DNA from: Cryptomeria japonica
Taxonomy: Eukaryota > Streptophyta > Pinopsida > Cupressales > Cupressaceae
Direction: 5' to 3'
DNA length: 64,000 nt
Assembly: GCF_030272615.1 (NCBI RefSeq)
Contig: NC_081411.1
Coordinates: 182,860,977 to 182,924,976 of the forward strand
How positions within the stretch are numbered: position 1 is the stretch's first letter; each line of letters starts with the position of its first letter. This document shows positions 39,925 to 52,558 of the stretch, in pieces. The position numbers and the translations under genes were made by a program. The notes beneath the pieces were generated by a model. The model did no database searches. It was not told the origin of the DNA and saw only the letters and a program-made list of their open reading frames with translations.

Positions 39925-41020
39925 CTATGCAGCTAGAAGAATGCCCCTATACCCCTATCTGTTACCTCTTACATCTGTCCTAGGCATCAACTCAACTCAG
40001 CAACCAAGGAGATGACCCAGCTTCCAACGCTAACCCATCTTCAGTGTCTGCAGTACTGTACCTTTTGCCAACATCCATTCCCTTCGAAGGGTAGTCACCA
40101 TTAAATTAAAATTCAAATTGTTCCCTCGTGGAAATCCGAGGAATGCATTTGATCGCATAACATTTTGACACTAACTATTTTATGCAAATGGCTACACCAA
40201 CGGCGACGATGGGAGCTTCAAAACAAGGTATGAGCATCCATCAAACTATACTGGAAGTCGCATTAGTTTCAGATATTAGAGTTGGAAATGATCAAGTAGA
40301 CATTTATGCAAACTGTGGCAGCATAGACAACGCACATGAACTGTTTGATTGGATACCTCAAATAAATGTGGGATCATGGAATGCTTCGACTGCGGGATAT
40401 GCACAAAATGCATTTGTCAACAGGATTTAGAATCATTCAACAAAAATGCAATTGATAGGGTGTAAAGCTAGACGGGGAAACTTTGTTGTCATCCTCCCAG
40501 CTTGTGCGAAAATTGGGAGCTTTGCAACAGGGTATGGACATTCATCATAGGATGAACAATAAAGGAATTTTGTCTGATGTAGCTATTACCCTATTAGACG
40601 TGTATGCAAACAAGTAAACTTTCGGCAAAATGCGATTGACAGGACCTGTAAACGTAAACTTTACCAGCATTCCCCCAGCATGTGCGAAAATGGGAGCTTT
40701 GGAACAGCATTTAAACATTTAAACATCTATCCCTGGATAAAAGCTAAAGGAATTTTGTCATATATTGTAGCTGCAACTGCCCTCCTATAATATGTATGCG
40801 GAACGTATAAGCATAGACAAGGGACGTGAACTGTTTTACAGAATGTCATTATTGTAGGATATCCAAAATGTGAATTCATATAGAAGGCACGTGAACTATT
40901 TGACAGAATGCTCGGAGAAACATATTCTCATGGAATACCCTAACTGCAGGATATTAACAAACTGGACTTTTTGAATAGGCTTTAGAGACTTTGCAATAAA
41001 ATGCAATTGGGATAATTCAA
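39925..41020 (+). pseudogene. Broken pentatricopeptide-repeat (PPR) gene segment, left copy
   Basis: PPR proteins bind RNA in plastids and mitochondria. The open piece 40182-40430 has a classic series: VGNDQVDIYANCGSIDNA, HELFDWIPQ, then SWNASTAGYAQNA. Further units follow in shifted frames: near 40490-40615 (a KLGALQQGMDIH-like stretch, then LLDVYA) and near 40640-40910 (two more LGALEQ and GRELF-type pieces). Stops and frameshifts occur between the units. The start of the gene and the DYW-type end are missing. An inverted copy lies at 48420-49386. Confidence 0.8.
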
Positions 41021-42700
41021 TATACAATAATGTTCTCTCGGTGTCAAGATATGGATATTGTTAATATATTGTTTCTTATTTGCAAAGATGTTAAATTCAA
41101 TTTGACATTATTTTCGCAGGATACTATACCTTATCTAGTCGTTTTTATATGTATTCTTGTTTTTTCATGTTTTTAGTATATAAATGCATATTAATACTTA
41201 GTTTAGTTTTTCATATTTAAGTATATGACTACCTATTTCCTTGTTGTTAGAGTGTTTTCTATTGTGACTCTCTTACTATATGATTGAGCATATCATCACT
41301 TAAGACCTTGCATTACAATTGTATCAAATTTGATCTTATGGCCTAAGGTTTGATTCATGGAGAGCTGAAAGCATCACATGATATTGATTAAAGTTTGTGA
41401 CTAAGAGATTTCTAGCCTACATAAAATTTGAGCGCATGTAGAAGGTAGTGTACATGTCCTTTAATGTGTTGGTCATTGTTTAAAATGTGGTGTGCATTTT
41501 GTTATAGGAAGAGTGTTGAGCAAGTAGAAAATAAAAAATAAATGAATTATTGTCAATAGATGAGGAATGAACATAACACCTAGAATTAAAAACCTCAAGC
41601 AATAAGCTAATGAAGAATATCTTCAAATCTAAACATGTCTTAGGCTTTGTGCCTTAACAATGAGGCTTTAAAGGTTCCCTACGATTTTAATTTACACAAT
41701 AGTGATCGATATCTCATCTTAGTTGCAAATTAGGAAATGATATGAAGGATCAAGCCAATTCTTTGACTATGTGATATTGCACACTACACATGCACACACA
41801 AACTCAATGGTATTACATTGAAATATTAAGACACTAATGATAAGGATTCCCTTCAATATATAAACAACATTGTAAAATATTAATAGAATACTAGAAAATA
41901 AAATGTTAATCCCTTCAAGGAATGACACAACTAAACAAATTTCAAGCATTGTTCGTGGAGTGGGATGCTTATTATACATTCATGAATCAATACTAAAATA
42001 CAAGGAATTCTTTTGAAATTAAAATATAACCTAATTACATGTAACCACCGAGTATCCAAAATCATCTTAAGATCCATATTAGTTAGCTAATAAACTCAAT
42101 ATTGTTAGCTTGCAAGCCAATAGTATCAAATTTTATACAAGAATATATATATTAATCATTTTTTAATTCTACATCAAATGATTGTGTGGTAATTCATAGG
42201 AGCTATTAGTAAATTATTCTCAATGCTTAGCACCTTACGTGCCTATGAAAATTGAATAGGGTCATTCTAATAGTTTACTACGAATAATGCATATAAGGTA
42301 CAAGTCATAACTCCTCTTATATTCAATAATTTATGTGGTGGATTAAGTTTCACTTATTTTTGTCCACCATACTTGATCAAGGTTGCTAATATTATAGGGA
42401 TAATCCAATCATATAGTCTATTATTCCACTTGGGAACCCTCATAACAAAGCATATATTTTCACGAGTTGATGACAAGGTGGAAATATTTGACCATCTAGT
42501 CTTTCCCAAACCAAATTCTTATCAAGCACCAAATTAGTTTTGTTCCTTATTTTTCTTATACATTATAAATAATTGGCTATCACACACAAAATCCATTAGA
42601 TAAACTAGTCAAGTTCCTTCTACAAGACCTTATATATTGAATTAACTAGACTTATATTTACATATATAAAAAATTACACCAACTCCAATAGGACCAAGCT
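41021..42700. other. Non-coding spacer
   Basis: I see no gene, RNA or clear repeat here. Confidence 0.5.
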
Positions 42701-42711
42701 CAAGTTAATAG

Positions 42712-45273
42712 TTGAAACACCTAAACAAGTTAATAGTATTAAAAGTAGCTTGGAGGAAAATGGATGGTTATGGTTGCCTATATTTACAATTTTCAACTTT
42801 CACCTATCTTTGGGTGAGATTTTTTGAAGGAGTTCCATATATCCTCCCAAGGTATCCTACTGATAAAATCATCATGTTGGAACTTGGAAGATAGGTCATA
42901 ATAGTTCATAGTAAGCAACCAGAGGCTCATAAGACCAACTTTAAGTTCCCTCTTGTTATTAGGAGGTATACAATGACAAAATCAATCAAAGCCAAAGCTA
43001 TACAAACAAAAAAGTAGTAAATCACTCTCAAGAAGTTCAAAGGAAGAAAGGACTTTGATTACATGGGAATGAAGGACAGATTCAAGAAGGCCTATACCCA
43101 TGTGCATTGGGTGGAAGATACTTGGGTTGATCTTCGTATCGATAAAGATATTAGGAGACTAGATTATAGTCATCTCACTTTGAAAAATATCATGTATCTT
43201 GATCTAGCAGACATTCCTAATGACATGGAGGATGACAAGGATGTCCTTGAACCTATCTATGAAATTCAAAAGTTTTCGAATACTCCTCTTCCTCCCATTT
43301 AGTGGTCACTGAAAGATTGTGTCTCAATAAGAGCAATATTTCAGTGATTCTTGCCAATACCAACACTTGGTTACAAATCAAGGGGATAAGGTTGAAGAAA
43401 TTTCAAATAGGATTAGAGGATGACATTACAAGACGTGTTTGCAAGAGGTTTGAACTCAAGAAAAAGAATAAAGAGGATCATTCTCCTTCCAGTTAGGGAA
43501 CCAAGTTCAAGATTATAGTAGGGAAGGACAAGATCAAGGTTCAAGGAGAAACTTCTGACAAGGAAAAATAAACTCAAATACAAGATGAAGATTTAGAAGA
43601 ATACCAAGCTATTGTAGACATTGAACCTACCTTTGGAGAAACACTATGAGTATATTCTCCTATTGTTATGATGGTATCCTCTCCTATTGTCATTTCAATT
43701 ATTTCTCTTGATACCAATATTGATGCCTTTTCCACTATAATTGTAGATCTTGTTACTACTTTTTTTTCATCAAATCAATTTCTTCTTCATCTACCACACA
43801 TTTTCCACTAAGTCTATCCTAGACAATCTTCATAACAATCTTGAGAATGTTTATAACACTTCCTTTTTGGGTTTATCTGATGTTCCTACCTCTATGCTTG
43901 ATAGCAATGTTTTATATTTTGATAAGATAATGTCTTTCTTTATGCCTCAAGTATCAAATGTGGAAACTACATCTGCAATCCAAACTAAGACACCGCCCTT
44001 TGTATCCATTGAGGTACAAAATGAAACTTAGATTGTTCAAACTCTAGTTCTAGGTATAGAGAATGAAATACCAAATCTTCCTCCATGGTTGAGAACCATT
44101 GCACCCAAAAGGAAGAAACAAGCCATCTCCCCAGATAATTTTGATTTCAGTTAGATGACTCCTACCAAGTCTAAAGTTTCTAAAAGGGCCAAGAATATCT
44201 CAAGGATTCAATTGGATGAAGATGGACAGGGTCCACAGAGATAGTTGAACCTCCTCCTAACAAGACTATTGCAGAAACACAACTTTCATACTATGTGATA
44301 GGAAGGGTTGAGCTTGGAAAAAAAATACATGATAGTGCCAAGAAAGGTTCTCAAGTTGCAATGGATGCATTGATTTAGAGGTATGATTGGGATATGATTA
44401 TTAAAGATAAATTGAAACTTAGGAATGAGGAGCTTACTTCTATGCTTCTTAAAATCATTAAGTGTTTTGAAGATATTGAACCCGTGAATACATCCATTGC
44501 TGAAGAATCAATCAAGAAGGTTGAAAGGGATAGGATTAAAGTAAGAGAATTTGATGTATGGTGAGATATAATTGTAGAAGAAGACACTCACCTCTTGAAA
44601 ACTTCTTTCAAGATGATGAAGAATTGGGAAAATATTAGTCCCAGTCGGAGAAGATATTGAAAGTTTTATCACAAGACTTAGAATCATAGGCCTCAAATCT
44701 AATAGCTTGGATCGAATTAAAGGATATAGATTTGGAGATTTTGGTCAAGACAATGGTGTTATCTCATCCAGGGAGAAGTACATTGAACTTGTACTCATGA
44801 GAAACAAGAAAGAAGTTACTTGGGATATAACAAAGGATTTCCAATTAGCTTTAAAAATAGGTGAAGAGAAATGATGAGAAATTCTTGCCAAAATTGAATT
44901 GGTCTCATGCACAATCTTTGATGAAAGTCAAAAACTTCTTCTGAAAGATATAGCACTAAAAGAGCTTGCATCTCTCATTCAACAAGAGATCAATTACAAT
45001 GATTTCTCAATAGCCTCTATTGACAAGTTTATAGATTTCCAAGTGGTTCTGGATAATTTGAAGTGCATTTTGGGTCGCTATAAGAAGTATTTCATTAGTT
45101 TGGAAGATATCATCACACAAGTCAAGAAAATTGCAAACCACACATCTAGACCTGATGATGTTGAGATCCAAGATGGACTCCATAATCTTGAAGAATTTAT
45201 GGCCAAGAATGGATATTATGAAGAAATGCCCCATGATGACTATATATATTTTTTTAGTATATGCATTTTGTAA
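42712..45273 (+). pseudogene. Long coding relic of unknown family
   Basis: A single frame can be followed through 42712-42894, 43063-43301, 43750-44031, 44035-44575 and 44899-45273. Stops, several of them TAG or TGA that one C-to-T change could make, and a few frame changes (around 43302-43740 and 44580-44890) interrupt it. Near the start is an aromatic-rich stretch YGCLYLQFSTFTYL, then LPRYPTDKI. The middle (43063-43300) is rich in Asp and Leu, and the end is helical and charged (LASLIQQEINYNDF, ILGRYKKYF). I find no gag, protease, RT or transposase motif. Its size of about 850 codons argues against chance. It may be an accessory protein of a retroelement, judging from the LTR-like tail behind it. 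Confidence 0.5.
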
Positions 45274-45660
45274 TTTTATTTTGGTATTCTACATGTCATT
45301 CGAAAAAATGCAATTATATGTACCCATAATACAAGTCAATGTCAAGTAGGATTGTAGTATTGAATAAGTCATAGTTAGTTGTACCTTTTCCTAATTTTCT
45401 CATATCCCCTCCCCTATATATATGAGGGTACTCATTTATAAACAATCATCTTCATGCATAGAAACAAACATCTACCCGTTTGTGTAGCAACTTAAGACTT
45501 TGATTTTATTTTGCAAATCAATTTCAAGTGAATAGAAAGGAGCAATTGTGCATTCAATCTTTGATTTGGATCATCTTCTTATGGGATTACAACATTCTTA
45601 TGTCATTGTTTTGGTTTAATTAGTAAATTATCTCTTTGTGTTCATAACAAACAAAACTAT
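45274..45660 (+). other. Possible LTR or promoter-like tail behind the coding relic
   Basis: A CCTCCCCTATATATATGAGGG stretch (45406-45426) looks like the TATA region of an LTR, about 140 bases after the end of the coding relic. I found no matching repeat upstream of the relic, so this is only a suggestion. Confidence 0.25.
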
Positions 45661-47388
45661 TTAATTTGTATATATATTGTAAAATACATATACATGATTT
45701 AGATTACAAAATTTCCCAATCCCAACTTATAATTTGAGATGTTATCATATAATAGATTCTTCTCATCTTATTTGTATGGTTTGCAACCACCTTTAATGTT
45801 TTAAATTTCAGCATGATATGATGCTATTGAATGTGATTGATATATGTAGAATAGGAGAAAGACCCTTTGTAATATTATTTTATACTCGTGGAGTCAGATT
45901 CAGTTGTTCTTTTTGAACATTTTAGCTTTTATTTGGAACCCATATAGAAGTAGCACATTTCATTGAGGGGTCAATGGGATTGTTGAAAGCTTCTTTCTTA
46001 TTCTTCTTTGGAGCATAAGGAGGAAAGATCATCCTTGATTTGGTACATATATGAAGGAATGAAATTATGTTAATATTTCTTTATTGGTGGATCATTATAG
46101 TTATAAGTTGATTTTTTGTGCTAGAGGAGTATTAGGAGGCAATGAAGAGGGCTTTATTTTCTCCTTCTTTTCCTTGTTAACTTTTTCTTGATTATTTTAT
46201 TGCACATGCATTTGTTATAATTATTGAATTTTATCATTGTTAACATAAAGAACTTCTATTTGATGTTCTTTATCTTTTCAGTCATCATAAATTTCCTTGA
46301 GAGACATCACAAATTTCCTTGAGAGACACAACAAAATTCTCAAGTTTGAAGTAGTTGTTTTGAAAATAAGTACATATGTATCTATTGTCATTTTCACAAT
46401 TTTATCTTGAAAAACATATTTTAAAATTGATGTATCATAGAGGGCATCTTATTTAATTATTGTAGCTAAGATCTCCCAAGTAAAACACAAAATATAGACA
46501 TTGAAGGAATTATATGGAAAATTTCATCCACCTCCTTTTAAACCCCATGTCAAGAGAAAAGATAGTACTCCCCAAAGCGTCCATAATAATGCCATTGGTT
46601 ATGTCTAGAGCAACATGTAAATGTGTAAATTTTTTATGCTAAAATATTCATTATATCAAATTATTTTATCTATATGTTATAGAAATTGCTTTGATTAATG
46701 TGAATACCTTCACATTGTTGATCATGCATAAAACCATGACCATAAAGTTGACCATAATAATTGTGGTTTAGGATCACTACATAAAATGAAATAATTGAAG
46801 GTACATAAGGAGGTGAATTACTTTAAGTAACTATAGATATTTTCTAGAAATGTAGGAAGAGGAACAAACATTCCTTGTATCCATAGGGTATTTAGTCATA
46901 TGTATCATAGGACTATATCACGAGATCTATGATTTAATCCTCAAATAGCATACAAGTATATGTGTGGTGTCCATTAAATCGATGAAAATTACAAAATAAT
47001 TATTCAGTATAGCTCTTAGATAATCATCTAGAGGAATCCAATTTAGATTGATGGAAAAAAGGCTAACCCAATTATTAGGAAGCTTTGAAGAACATTATAC
47101 AATGGTTTGCTAAGATTTGAAATTTTTCTAGACCCTTAATGTTTGAATTATATAAAATCAGATGTGGTAGACATTTGATTGGAACTAGATTTCTAATATT
47201 TTTTCTTGTCATTTCCTTTTTGAAATGTATTATTCTTTTGACATTATGAAGTATTAAAAGAAGTGGGAGAGACCCCATTATTTCAACCATTAGATTCAAA
47301 TATAGTTAAATTGCAAAATATTTTACAGGTATACACAACTTTTACCATATAAGTATTGGAAGTTGATTCCATAGTCCTTAGTAGACTC
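45661..47388. other. Non-coding spacer
   Basis: No gene is seen. A short direct repeat (AATTTCCTTGAGAGACA) occurs near 46289 and 46310. Confidence 0.45.
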
Positions 47389-47811
47389 ATTATGTCGTTG
47401 GGAACATTTAGTTAAATTAGTTAATTGTTTCTAAGCCTATTTTGACACATAAGTATTGTAATAAAGTGGCTAGCTTGACAAAATAATAGATACAAATAGG
47501 AGCTAAGGATTAGAAGTATTCAAGGGCATAGTCCTTAGGGTTCATACAAATAATTTAGGTGAGATTTTATTTTCATATGTAATATCTAGACATGTATCAT
47601 TATGTCTTTGGGAACATTTTTTTAAATTAGTCAGTTGTTTCTAAGCATGTTTGGACACATAAGTATTGTAATAAAGTGGTGGCTAGCTTGACAAAATAAT
47701 AGATACAAATAAGAGCTAAGGATTAGAAGTATTCAAGGGTATAGTCCTTAGGTTTCATAATGATAATTTAGGTAAGATTTTATTTTCATATGTAATAGCT
47801 AGACATGTATC
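47389..47811. repeat. Tandem duplication with a 210-bp period
   Basis: 47389-47598 and 47599-47811 share most of their sequence, including TAAGTATTGTAATAAAGTGG, ACAAAATAATAGATACAAAT and AGATTTTATTTTCATATGTAAT. The copies are closer to each other than in the other tandem pairs of this window. Confidence 0.85.
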
Positions 47812-48419
47812 ACTAAACGCTCCTAGGTGACAATTGTGACTACCATTTCCATTATATAACTCAAATATAGCTACAATAAAGCCAATGGGAAATGGGCGTG
47901 TAACAACCTGAATTGAAAAATGTGTGCAGTGTGAAGAATTATACATAATAGAGTTAGAGCTACAATTTTCTTTTTGATTTGATCGAATTACTTCATTAGT
48001 GTATTGAAGATTTAGAAACACTAGTAGTGGTATGATAAGCATGTGTAGAATGAAGGATGTCTAAAAAAAGTGAGAGGTAAGAGATAAATAAATAGAAGTG
48101 ATAGGGAAAATCACATTATAAACGCAGAGTTTTCATAGATAACAAGAGGAAAAGTTCAAGAAATAGTGGTAGTACTTATATATACATCATCTCAAAGAAC
48201 TCTAGTTTGAATGTACATCATTTCAATTTAATAAATGAGCAAATTAGACACACACATAATACACATCCAAAAAATAATTTTTCCACTAGTTTCAACCTAA
48301 ACATATGCCTTATCTAAACCTTTTTCCAACTCCATTAACCTCAGAAATTTTTCACTAATTTGTATGCTGAATTATAACTATACAATTGTCTATGGTATAA
48401 AATATAAACTACTTATGAA
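47812..48419. other. Non-coding spacer
   Basis: I see no gene in this stretch. Confidence 0.45.
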
Positions 48420-49386
48420 TATGTAGCTACATTTTGCATAAATGTCAACCAAAACATTTGCAACTGCCTAGGAGAAAATTTGTCTATCCTTTATGCTTTG
48501 TTGGATGTCCATACACTGTTCGAAAGACACAGGCTGGGAAGATGCTGGCAAAAGTTGTAAAATATAGCATTATACCTACCAATTACATTTTATTGCAAAG
48601 TCTTTAAAGCGTTTTCGAAAAATCCATTTTGTCAATATCTTGCGGTCAAGGCATTCCATGAGAACATAATTTATTTGAGGCATTCTGTCAAACAGTTCAC
48701 GTGCCTTCTCAATGAGTTCGCATTTTGTATATCTTGCAATACTGACATTCTGTCAAACAGTTCGCATCCCTTGTCTGTGCTTACACTTTCTACATACACG
48801 TCTAGCAAGGCAGTTGCAGCTACAGCATTTGACAAAATTCCTCTACCTTTTATCCAAGTATGGATGCCTATACGATGTTCCAAAGCTCCCATTTTCTTAT
48901 ACGCTCGGGGAATGCTGGCAAAGACTGAGTCTGGCTTTACAACCTGTCAATGGCATTTTGGTAAAAGATTACTTGTTTGCATACACGTCTAACAGGCAGT
49001 TGCAGTTGCTCCCAATTTGGCACAGGCTGGAAGGATGATGGAAAAGCTTGTCAGGTCTGGCTTTACACCCTGTCAATCACATTTTTATAGAAAGTTTCTA
49101 AAGCCTTATAACAATTGCACCTGATCAAACAGTTCATGTGCGTTGTCTATGCTTCCACAGTTTGCATAAATGTCTACTCGAGCATTTCCAACTCTAATAT
49201 CTGAAAGTAATGCCTCTTCCAGTATAGTTTGATGGATGGGACAGACTCTGACAACGGGAATGTTGGGTTCGCATTGGAAGCTAGGTCGTCTCCCGTTCGT
49301 CCTTGGTTGCTGAGTTGAGTTGATGCCTACGGAGCCATAGGACAGATGTAAGAGGTAAGGGACAGGGGTATAGGGGTATTCTTCTA
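48420..49386 (-). pseudogene. Broken PPR gene segment, right copy (inverted)
   Basis: On the minus strand this matches 39925-41020. The piece ending at 49106 has IRVGNARVDIYANCGSIDNA and HELFDQ. The piece 48671-48892 has MGALEHRIGIHTWIK, AVAATALLDVYVE and GCELFDRMS, which are PPR units of the plant LGALxxGxxIH type. Frameshifts and stops break it. It extends further than the left copy, to about 48420. The outer edge (TAGAAGAAT... on the minus strand) is also the outer edge of the left copy. Confidence 0.8.
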
Positions 49387-49854
49387 TAAAAATCATCTAC
49401 TAATATGAAGAACATATGCAATAATTACAACCAGTACATAACAACACATTTAATTGATTTACCCACATCATAAAGTCTAAACATCCATATTAGGAGAGAT
49501 ATGATAAAAATTATACTACTCGGAACATGATTTCATGGCATCTCGAAAATCATGTATCACATCAACCATGTGGATAAATATATTATAGAAAGACAACCAT
49601 ATCATATCATATAAGAAGGTAACCAATATGAAAGATCCATGAGCAACATAGAATAAAGGGGTTCGCATAAGACATCTAACATGAGTAACATGATAAAAAC
49701 AGGTGTTCACTCACACTATAACCATCTAAAGTATAACATCACATAATCTAGCATAATGTCTATAACTTGAAATAAAAAGATCCATAGCATAATGCCTATC
49801 ACCATAACCCTACTAAAAGCCATCACTACGTGGTAATTGGGGAAGGGCCTAACA
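49387..49854 (-). repeat. LTR remnant of a Ty3/Gypsy element
   Basis: On the minus strand a likely LTR start, TGTTAGGCCC, ends at 49854, directly after a purine tract (CCTAGGGGGGAGGA, 49855-49868). The stretch to the left would be the 3' LTR of the Gypsy relic at 49.9-58 kb. No second LTR is in the window, so the boundary at 49387 is only where the PPR copy ends. Confidence 0.5.
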
Positions 49855-51388
49855 TCCTCCCCCCTAGGAATGGGCTTCCTCCTTGAAGTCCTCAAATTGG
49901 TGATGATATTGTGCCCTCATCTAGGAGGTTTCCTCCCAAGTAGCTAATGCCTCATCATAACTGTCCATTGTATCTTTACCTAGTCCAGTGCATGCCGGTG
50001 AAGAGCTAGGGATCTTCATGCCAAGATTTGGAATGGCTCCAATCCTAGCTAGTCTCCCTCCTGCACCTGTAAGGAGGTGCAATCCAAAATATGAAAACTA
50101 TCATAAACATAGCGCCTCAACATAGAAGCATGAAGCACATTGTGGGTGTGTGATTGGCTAGGTGGCAAGGCTAGACAATAAGCTACATGACCAACACTCT
50201 AAAGGATCTCAAAAGGTCCCACAAATCGAGGTGCTATCTTAGAGCCCTTTCCATAATGGATAGGACTCATATGAGGTTTCACTCTTAAGAAAACATGATC
50301 TTCACGTCAAAGTTGTGATCAACCTTCTTTGCATCTACATACTTCTTATGTCTATCCTCTACATACTTCTTATGTCTATCCTGAGCCTGATGTAGTCTAT
50401 TTCTAATTAGAGCAACCTATCTCTCCATATCCTATACCATCTCAGAACTAAGAGAAACTCTATCCTCTAGTTGGTCCCAACTCTATGGAGTCCTGTAGGG
50501 TCTGCCATAAAGAGCCTGATATGGTGCCATGTCAAAAGAACTGTGATAAATGTTATTATAATAAAACTCAACCAATCCAATACAATCCTTCCACCTAGAT
50601 TGTTGATACATCACATACATCTTGAGCATGTCTTATAATACCTAATCCATCCTCTTTATCTATCCATCAATTTCAAGATGATACGTCGTACTGAAGTTCA
50701 ATTGGGTGCCCATAGCCTATTGTGATGAACTCCAAAATGCCAAAGCCAACACTAGATTCCTATCTGATATGATCTTATGAGACAATTCATGAAGTTTAAC
50801 AACATCCCTAAAGAAATTTTGTGCCACAACTGATGTTTTATATGAAGAGATGACCGAAGAAAAATACTTATCCATCAGCAACATAATGACATCATGGCAT
50901 CGAGTAGACATAGGTAAAACAACTATGAAATCCATAAAGATGGTATCCCATTTCCATTCTGGTATCAAGTGAGGCTAGAGGAGACTTTCTAGATGGTGAT
51001 GCTTTGCCTTCACTCGCTGACATTCCCAATAGCTAATAACAAACTTGGTGATATCTCATCACATACTGGCCCAATAGTATCATTGGTGGAAGTCTACATA
51101 CATTTTATTAACCCTAGGGTGTGTTGCATATGGTGCTCAATGGGCCTCAGTCAATATCAAAATACGGATTTCAGCATCATGTAGAATGTAGATTTCTCCC
51201 CTATGTTGCAATAAAGCATCAAAATCCAAAGTATATCCTGAATGCGTTTCCTCCAGGGCCCCATCTAATTGAATCTATTGTTGAACCTCTATGTATCACT
51301 CATCATGTGGCAATAGCCTGAGTATATAGGACCTCAAATCTCAACATATTGTCATAGCCATCAACTCATGGTGTCACCTCCTAAGGGC
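49855..51388 (-). pseudogene. Ty3/Gypsy integrase relic
   Basis: On the minus strand, about 51000-51330 reads as the integrase zinc region (ILILTEAH, HPRVNKMYVDFHQ, ECQRVKAKHHH). The core follows at 50717-50968 (IPEWKWDTIFMDFIVVLP with the first Asp, then ISDRN with the second). Downstream, GTQLNFSTTYH is followed by a stop and by Lys in place of the catalytic Glu. After that come RWKDCIGLVEFYYNN and YQALYGRPYR, which are typical of the core end. Several stops and frameshifts make it dead. It is the downstream half of the relic whose RNase H and RT lie at 57252-57990. Confidence 0.88.
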
Positions 51389-51393
51389 ATCAA
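51389..51393 (+). repeat. Probable target site duplication, left (ATCAA)
   Basis: It pairs with ATGAA at 57247-57251, with one mismatch. Confidence 0.55.
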
Positions 51394-52508
51394 TGTTGGC
51401 ATTTTGATGATGTTTGTACTTAGTTGTGATTGTCATTGATAGACACACACTTATTTGTTGTATGAGTTATTCTCAACTGGTAGTATGTGATGTATTGTTC
51501 AAACCGGTATTATATGCCAATGCATGCATAGTCTTTCTTTGTAGAAGACTATTGGTGTTTGCAGAATGATCTTATCAGTCAAAGCATGACCGAGGACCTC
51601 AAGCACTACAAGGATCCCAAGCGGCAACCAATCTTTTTAAGATCAGAACACTATGTTCTAGTTTACCAGTCTTTGTTTGTCAACCGGTAATCGGTATACT
51701 TTGTTTTGTTAACCAACAAACTTGTAAAGTGTGATGAGTTATCATCCACTGACACCAAGGCGGTGATTTTGTGTCGTGTTACAATTGTGTCTAGATGCAT
51801 TGTACCTAGGAAATTGTAATCCAATCTCATTGGACCAACATGAAATCATATTCCTATATGAGGACATCATGTCTAGGGTTTTGTGGGTGAAGTGTGTTGT
51901 GTAAGAAGATTAGGTCTTTGTAAAAAGTATCTTGCGATAGAGATTGAACGTGCGAAGGACAAAAGAAAGAAGTAATTCTGCAATGCATTAACAGAGAAAA
52001 ATCAAGGATCTAACTAAGCATTTTGTGCTACTTTGTAGATCACTTACCTGTTGATTACTAATCTCTTCGACAAGTCAGAAACCCTTAACCCGATAGGCTC
52101 AGTTAAGCGTGTTCTAAATCCTCTAACAAGGTGGTTCACATTTGTGATTTGAAATCCTTTAACAGGGTAGTCTTTAACAGGACTTATCTCCTAACAGAGA
52201 TTAGGATTCCTAACAGGATCTATTCTGGTGAAGAACATTGTAAGGCCTTAACCAGTCTGGTTGCTATTCTGCAGATAGTAGACTTGTGAGTTTTACAGAT
52301 CGTGGTTTTTCCCATTTGGGTTTCCACATCAAAACATCTTGTGTTATGGTGATTATGTTATTCTAGGTGAATGCCTTATTTTCTTTTTGGCTTGTTTGTG
52401 TATTAACTAGTTTGTTATTTAAAAGGCTATACCGGTCTGCTGTAAAATTGCTAGTGTTTGGTAAGGTTTTTGGGTATACTAATTCACCCCCCCTCTTAGT
52501 AATCATCA
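51394..52508 (+). repeat. 5' LTR of Copia 2
   Basis: It is 1115 bp and very similar to 56129-57246. Between about 52080 and 52250 it holds about seven copies of a motif like CCTNTAACAGGNT. The stretch CGTGGTTTTTCCCATTTGGG (about 52303-52322) is common near the end of plant Copia LTRs. Confidence 0.92.
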
Positions 52509-52510
52509 AC

Positions 52511-52523
52511 TGGTATCAGAGCC
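52511..52523 (+). other. Initiator Met-tRNA primer binding site of Copia 2
   Basis: TGGTATCAGAGCC, a perfect match to the standard site, two bases after the LTR. Confidence 0.92.
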
Positions 52524-52558
52524 AACCTTTCTTTAAGTCTAACAACTTGAAAGGAGAT

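Noticed and set aside
45274-45660. LTR of an element around the 42.7-45.3 kb relic
   Set aside because: No second copy was found upstream, so it is listed only as a weak suggestion and not as an LTR.
52367-52558. Upstream extension of the Copia 2 gag frame
   Set aside because: It lies in the LTR and the primer site; the first ATG after the primer site is the sensible start.
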